A stretch of 10,652 bases of DNA from Podila epigama (taxonomy: Eukaryota; Mortierellomycota; Mortierellomycetes; Mortierellales; Mortierellaceae), in NCBI GenBank assembly GCA_015679605.1, contig JAAAVE010001055.1, forward strand, positions 1 to 10,652. Reading direction: 5' to 3'. Position numbers and translations under genes: made by a program. Under the pieces are notes generated by a model. The model saw nothing but the letters and a program-made list of their open reading frames with translations, searched no databases and had not been told where the DNA came from. How positions within the stretch are numbered: position 1 is the first letter of the stretch; each line of letters starts with the position of its first letter. Below, in pieces: positions 6,313-10,652 of the stretch.

Positions 6313-9043
6313 GTGAGTTGCATACCAGCGGATCGCTATATCGTGGAGGCATCGTCATGAAAATGATCCATCATGGTGTTGCTAAAGATGTTTGAAGCAG
6401 ACGCAGGAAAAGCGAGAAGATATAAGGAAAAACATTAAAAAAAAAAAAGACACTCAACAAAACAACCCACATTTTCGATGTCGCCTATTTTTTTTTGTCT
6501 CGTATTTCATTCATATCATAGGAGCAAAAAATTCTCTGCTCAATGTCAATATCTGGAGACATGGCGACAGTCCGCTGCGACAATTGTAACAACGTTGTTT
6601 ACACGTTCTCGACACCCTCCAATTCGGTGCAACTGGAAGCTACTTCGTTGGCCTTCTTGAACAGCTCAGTACTCTTTTCACCCGTTAGCGGCATCGTGGT
6701 TCCTTCTGAAGCAATTGTCATTGGTGAAGATATCGCCAAAATCCTCAAAGATCCTCACTATTCAAAGGCGTTCAGGCTGGTCTTGTCGCCCAACTCGGCA
6801 CAACTACCTCAGACCGAGTCGACCAATACTCTGACTTCAACAACAAATGTAAATCAGCGCCTGTATCAACCTCATCTCGAAAAGGTGCGCACCATCTTGG
6901 ACAAGGAACTCGAATCGAATATTGCTGCTCAACAACTTCAAACCGAAGCTCGTATCGAAGCGTACAAGTCGCAGCAGTTGCTCGCGCTACAAGAGTCTAT
7001 TGCCAACACCAAGCGGGAAAAGGACCGGCTTTGGGAACAAATCCAAAATAAAGCAAGCGTACCACCTCCGCCCTCAGTTGGGGACCTGACAGGAGGCCAC
7101 ACGAACGAGCAGGGTCTACTTCCGGATTCACCGCTCCACAACAGCACACATCCGTTCGATGGACCCAGTACACTTCCCGTGCGGCTCACAAGCGCCTCCC
7201 GCCTGGATTCATCTCTAGGATCGTATTATGACAGGAGAAAGTCGGCCGTTGCAGAAATGGCCATGTCGATGCAATTCCGAGAATTTGATCAGCGTATGGC
7301 GTCCAACAGTCTTCGACGACAGAGCATTGTTCCAGAGGCTAACATGCCTCCAGTGCAAACGCAAAACCCATTGTCCTCCAACCACTTACCTCAGAAGGAC
7401 ACCAACGCGGCCGCCACGTCACCAAAATCCTCAGAGTCTTTGTCAGAACCAGCTCCAAAGTCAAAAAAGCGTGTCACCATCGGCGATACTATCTCTATTG
7501 TTGTGCCCAAGAGCACCGTCAGCGATACCGAAGGTAGGGCGCCAAATGACATGTATCGTTTTTCATTTTCACTCTATTATTTTTGTTTTTCTTTCTTCAA
7601 CAAAGAGTGCCATGCATGATATGTACTGATGATCTATTGTCCTGTATCCTCTTAGGCGAAAATTCGGCGAATATCCTTTCCGGGGGCAACTCGAATTACG
7701 TCCCAGATGAAGATGATGATGATGAGAGTGACGAAGATGACGTAGGAGTCGTTTTTGATCTGGATGAGGAGCTTGGAATGGATGACGAGATCCAAGATGT
7801 TAACAGCGGCGATGACGACTTTTATGAGGACGAGAATGATGAAACGACTGTCAATGGAGGTCAGGGTTACAAGAGTCATACGACTGGTAGCATAGGTATA
7901 TCCGTCAATCGTGCATCCCTTCCAAAGCCTGGAATGGTGGTGGGATCTCTTCGGGCAAACTATCTGCGCCGACAGAGAGGGCTTGAACGACATAGGAAAT
8001 CCCTAAAGGAAGGAGAATTAGAGGATGATGATGATGATGACGACGACGACGACGAGTTTGACGATGACGGCAAACCACCAGCCGCTTACTTTGGAACATC
8101 ACTCCCTATCCAGATCCAGGCCCGCCCTCCGACCGTCCCTCCGCCCCCAGCAAAGACATCTGCCATTGCTAGCTCGCTCGCCTTGCCCCCAGGATCGTCA
8201 CCAGCAGGAGCAATGTTGCAACGCCGGCTGTCCCGAGCTTATGGCAATGATATTCTCCCAGAACCCCACGCTCGGCGTGGTTCTACCACATTACCAACCA
8301 CAATGCCTACTACAACATCAACAATTGCCACTACAACCACACCAACGACAAGCCAACGCCACCCCACCTCACACCCCATGTCGAATCTTGGAAGCTCATT
8401 TGCCGAGAATTCGCTGCATATACCAGGCACGGCGGCCGGAGCGGTTATTATTGATCCGTTGATGTTGTTGGAGGAGGAGCATGATGCCGACGAACGGGAG
8501 GATCGACAACGGAATCACCGGCAACAGTTCTCGTCCATTAATCACCGCCGAGATATGGAACAGAGGCAGCAACAAGGGCTAGATGCAGCGACAGCGGGAA
8601 CAATGACGAGTTCAACGGTAGGAGGTGGATCAGGAGAGATGGCGCAAGGGTCACTGGCGCGATCGATGCATGCGGATTTTGAGCCACCTCATTTGTATTC
8701 AGCAAGGACATATGTTGGATCGACGCCATGGGAGATGCCTACACGAATCACAGTCAAGTCTGGAGGGTACCAGCGTGAAGGCACACAACTGGACAAACAG
8801 ATTGCGCTCGAAATGGCATTGGAGCAAGAAAAGGAGCGGAATGAGAGAAGAGCTGCGGTGGAAGAGGCTGGATCGAGTAGTACCAATAGTAATATCAGTA
8901 GAACTGGCGGTTATGGTAGTGATAGTGGTGGAAGTGGACACCATACTCCTTCACGGCAGGTTGAAAAGATTGAAGAAGGTGAAGAAGAGATTGACGAAGA
9001 AGACGAAGAAAGAAATGAGAGCAAAAAGTCATTGCGGATTTAA
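6148..9043 (+). CDS. Gene C: uncharacterised 854-aa protein with CxC/CxxC N-terminus, coiled coil, acidic tracts and TOS-like motif
   Basis: I do not recognise the family. Three exons: 6148-6312 (55 aa, ATG in CACCATGG context), 6522-7533 and 7656-9043 (TAA). Intron 1 is 6313-6521 (209 bp, GTGAGT...ATAG, phase 0); intron 2 is 7534-7655 (122 bp, GTAGGG...TTAG, phase 1). Residues 15-160 look like a compact beta-rich domain: HLFVACPCLNVKLHL with C22/C24, GLAGVSV, then ATVRCDNCNNVVYTF with C74/C77, plausibly one zinc site. About 168-233 is a charged Gln/Glu coiled coil. The rest is disordered and Ser/Pro/Asp-rich, with acidic runs at about 408-455 and 510-530. Short motifs: FDLDE 426-430; PGMVVGSLRANYLRRQR from 484; FGTSLPIQI about 538-546; RRxS sites at S296, S323, S585, S602; KKRVT at T374; a charged helix about 790-820; an acidic C-end. 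Architecture suggests a phosphoregulated scaffold or signalling protein, not an enzyme; this is inference. Splice joins restore one continuous frame. Confidence 0.85.
8023..8067 (+). repeat. GAT/GAC triplet repeat encoding poly-Asp in gene C
   Basis: About ten consecutive Asp codons, first GAT then GAC, follow a Glu-Leu-Glu stretch. The two codons are segregated into blocks, as in recently expanded trinucleotide repeats. The reverse strand reads as ATC/GTC repeats. Confidence 0.85.
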
Positions 9044-9115
9044 TAATATCTCCAAAGCCAATAAATTAATCTCGCTTAAACATTTTATTAGAATTTTTGG
9101 AAAAAAAAAATTAAT
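9044..9115. terminator. Shared 3' end of convergent genes C and D, with two opposing AATAAA signals
   Basis: Only 72 bp separate the stop codons. AATAAA on the plus strand at 9060-9065 (17 nt after gene C's stop) and AATAAA on the minus strand at 9084-9089 (about 27 nt after gene D's stop) face each other. Cleavage 10-30 nt beyond each signal would make the two transcripts overlap at their 3' ends. Confidence 0.7.
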
Positions 9116-10577
9116 TCACTTTTGACGTTTGATGCTACGGCCTGACTGGTCGTCAATCCGTCTATGGTCGCGCTCACGATCACGATCACGGTCACGGTCA
9201 CGGTCACGGTTCCTTTCGTGATCTCTATCATGATGCTTGGAACTTGTGTTGCGATCATGGTCATTGTTGAATTCCGAGTCGATATCCTGTGCACTATCAG
9301 TGTCTGCATGTCCAAACGATTTCTTGTGCAGCTTGTGTTTGGGTCGATCATGACGACTGTCGTGTTCATACTCGTCTCGATCGCGGTCCCAATCACGATC
9401 GTGTTTCTTATAATCCATGGCAGTGCGTTCATCCTTGATCTGTGAATTGAGAGTGTTTTGATGCCGGTGACGGTACGAAAGGGTGGGGTCGACAGAATCT
9501 GATGGTTCTTCATGATTCGATTCTATATCATGTCGATCACCACTGTTGAACTGAGTACTTGTTGACGGTGAAATGTCTTTTGAAGAGTTTTGATGGTGAC
9601 TGGGTTCAGATTCATGATCATGGCGACGGTTGTGAAAAGAAGATTCATTAGGATGTTGTTGTTGCTGTTGTTGTTGTTGCTGCTGCTGCTTCTGTTGTTT
9701 TTGTTGTTGATGATGAACATGGCGACGCCTTCTATTACGTCGTTTATCCTCCTGCAAAAGTTTCTCATCTTGCTGGTCACTCGGTAGGAGAGGCAGATAA
9801 AACGTCTCTTCCTCGTCTTCGCTGTCAGAGTCGTTGAACGGGTTGATCTTTTCAATGGTTGTGACATCAATCTCTACCTCCTCATCGTCGTGTTTCCGTT
9901 TCGTTACTTCCTCCTCTGGAACCTTTTTAGTACGTATTGCCCAATTGATAATGAAAAAAATAAGAAAAATTAACAAAGGTTGTTAGGTGATGATGGCCAT
10001 GATGCAATTCAAGCCAAAAACGCATGAATATATATATGAACTTACAATGTCAAACTCATCTTCCCGTTCCTCATAGTCAATGTTCTCTTCAAGTTCCTTA
10101 AAGTCAGGAGCGAATGCACTCCAGTTTTCTTGGTAGTTGGTTGCCCAGATATGAATGGTACCATAATTTGAGACCGAGGCGACAATAGGCCGCACAGGGT
10201 GCCACTATCCACAAAATTACGTCCAAGGTGGGGGATTGTTAGACACATGTCTATTCAATTTTGATACACATGTTTGACATGTGTAAAAAAAAAAAAGAGA
10301 GAGAGATGGAGAACTTACAGCAACGTCCTCCAGAGGTTCCTTGGGCCCTTCAAGAATCTTGACGAGATTTCCTCCGATCTTATCCCAGATATAAATATTA
10401 TGTGCAGCTTGGTGAGCAGATCCGCCAATGACATAGTCAGAATCACTACTGAGACAGCATTGGTTCCATTGAATCCTATTGACCAGATCCTGAAATTTGT
10501 GTAGTTGTTCTGGTGGTCCATCTTCCTTGACTGAAAACACTCGAATCACTCTGTCGTTTGAGTTCAGTACGAAATCC
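9116..10577 (-). CDS. swd1: Gene D: RBBP5/Swd1 homolog, COMPASS (Set1/MLL) H3K4 methyltransferase subunit, C-terminal part
   Basis: Nuclear WD40 scaffold that, with Set1/MLL, WDR5 and ASH2L homologs, methylates histone H3 Lys4. Exons on the minus strand: 10577-10319 (acceptor CATTAG, CTAAT branch-like site upstream), 10204-10046 and 9922-9116 (TGA at 9116-9118); introns are 10318-10205 and 10045-9923, both GTAAGT. About 407 aa are present; the first blades lie outside the window and 10578-10652 appears intronic. Recognisable blocks: SNDRVIRVFSVKEDG, FQDLVNRIQWNQCC, IGGNLVKILEGPKEPLEDVA, then WHPVRPIVASVSNYGTIHIW, all close to known RBBP5. The post-propeller segment NWSAFAPDFKELEENIDYEE with EREDEFD matches the family's activation/ASH2L-binding region, and DDEEVEIDVTTIEKINPF the WDR5-binding motif, followed by FYLPLLP. 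The C-tail has a poly-Gln run and an Arg-Asp repeat not expected in the human protein. The last acceptor could be 9 nt later (exon from 9913); both keep frame. Confidence 0.93.
9163..9212 (-). repeat. Hexamer repeat encoding Arg-Asp dipeptides near the gene D C-terminus
   Basis: On the plus strand CACGAT and then CACGGT units repeat in register. On the coding strand they read CGT/CGA-GAC, giving alternating Arg-Asp residues followed by a short basic end, RSIKRQK. Mixed-charge RD tails are typical of nuclear-speckle and RNA-associated proteins; here it is appended to a chromatin subunit. Confidence 0.85.
9654..9709 (-). repeat. CAA/CAG trinucleotide repeat encoding poly-Gln in gene D
   Basis: A mostly uninterrupted run of Gln codons (CAA and CAG mixed, two Lys interruptions) follows a His-rich stretch in the disordered C-tail of the RBBP5/Swd1 protein. 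It is likely to be length-polymorphic. Confidence 0.9.
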
Positions 10578-10652
10578 CTAATGGTCGCGAAAATTAGAAG
10601 CCGCGAAATATTTTGGTGTTTGTGAATGACAGAGACATGATGCAAGAGTCAT

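Noticed and set aside
7652-7993. Minus-strand frame opposite gene C acidic region
   Set aside because: Antisense shadow of Asp/Glu codons reading as Ile/Val/Leu; it mimics membrane segments.
9164-9445. Hydrophobic plus-strand frame (Val/Thr/Ile repeats) opposite gene D
   Set aside because: Antisense of the Arg-Asp repeat; the apparent transmembrane protein is an artefact.

Overview
The window looks like nuclear DNA of a filamentous fungus. Genes are split by short introns of about 110-240 bp with GTAAGT-type donors, and intergenic regions are AT-rich with CT-rich tracts and microsatellites. The predicted proteins carry long low-complexity runs (poly-Q, Arg-Asp repeats, poly-Asp). Intron density and protein style suggest an early-diverging fungus, possibly Mucoromycota/Mortierella-like; that placement is inference from style, not from a marker gene. 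There is no sign of bacterial operons, phage, transposon or CRISPR.

Left part (1-4311, minus strand): two tandem, same-orientation genes of the fungal monocarboxylate-transporter-like (MCH/MCT) branch of the major facilitator superfamily. Gene A (1263 down to the left edge) is cut by the window and keeps only its N-terminal half; it contains a 30-nt microexon and probably has a spliced 5' leader. Gene B (4311 to 2594) is complete at both ends and spliced, but in TM4 about eight residues' worth of coding sequence, together with the intron position seen in gene A, is replaced by a frame-changing junction. It is therefore either a recently broken paralog or a local assembly error.

Middle (4312-6147): a 1.8-kb divergent intergenic region between gene B and gene C with low-complexity DNA and a heptamer array carrying CCAAT boxes. 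I see no convincing gene in it.

Right part: gene C (6148-9043, plus, three exons, 854 aa) is a protein I do not recognise. It has an N-terminal CxC...CxxC cysteine pair, a coiled coil, acidic tracts, a TOS-like FDLDE motif, an SLPIQI motif and four RRxS kinase consensus sites. It meets tail-to-tail, only 72 bp away, gene D (10577 to 9116, minus, 5' end outside the window), the RBBP5/Swd1 WD40 subunit of the COMPASS (Set1/MLL) histone H3K4 methyltransferase. Gene D has a fungal-style disordered C-terminus.

No functional link between the two transporters and genes C and D is evident. The most interesting points are the TORC1/PKA-substrate-like architecture of gene C, the lesion in gene B, and the alternative 5' structure of gene A.
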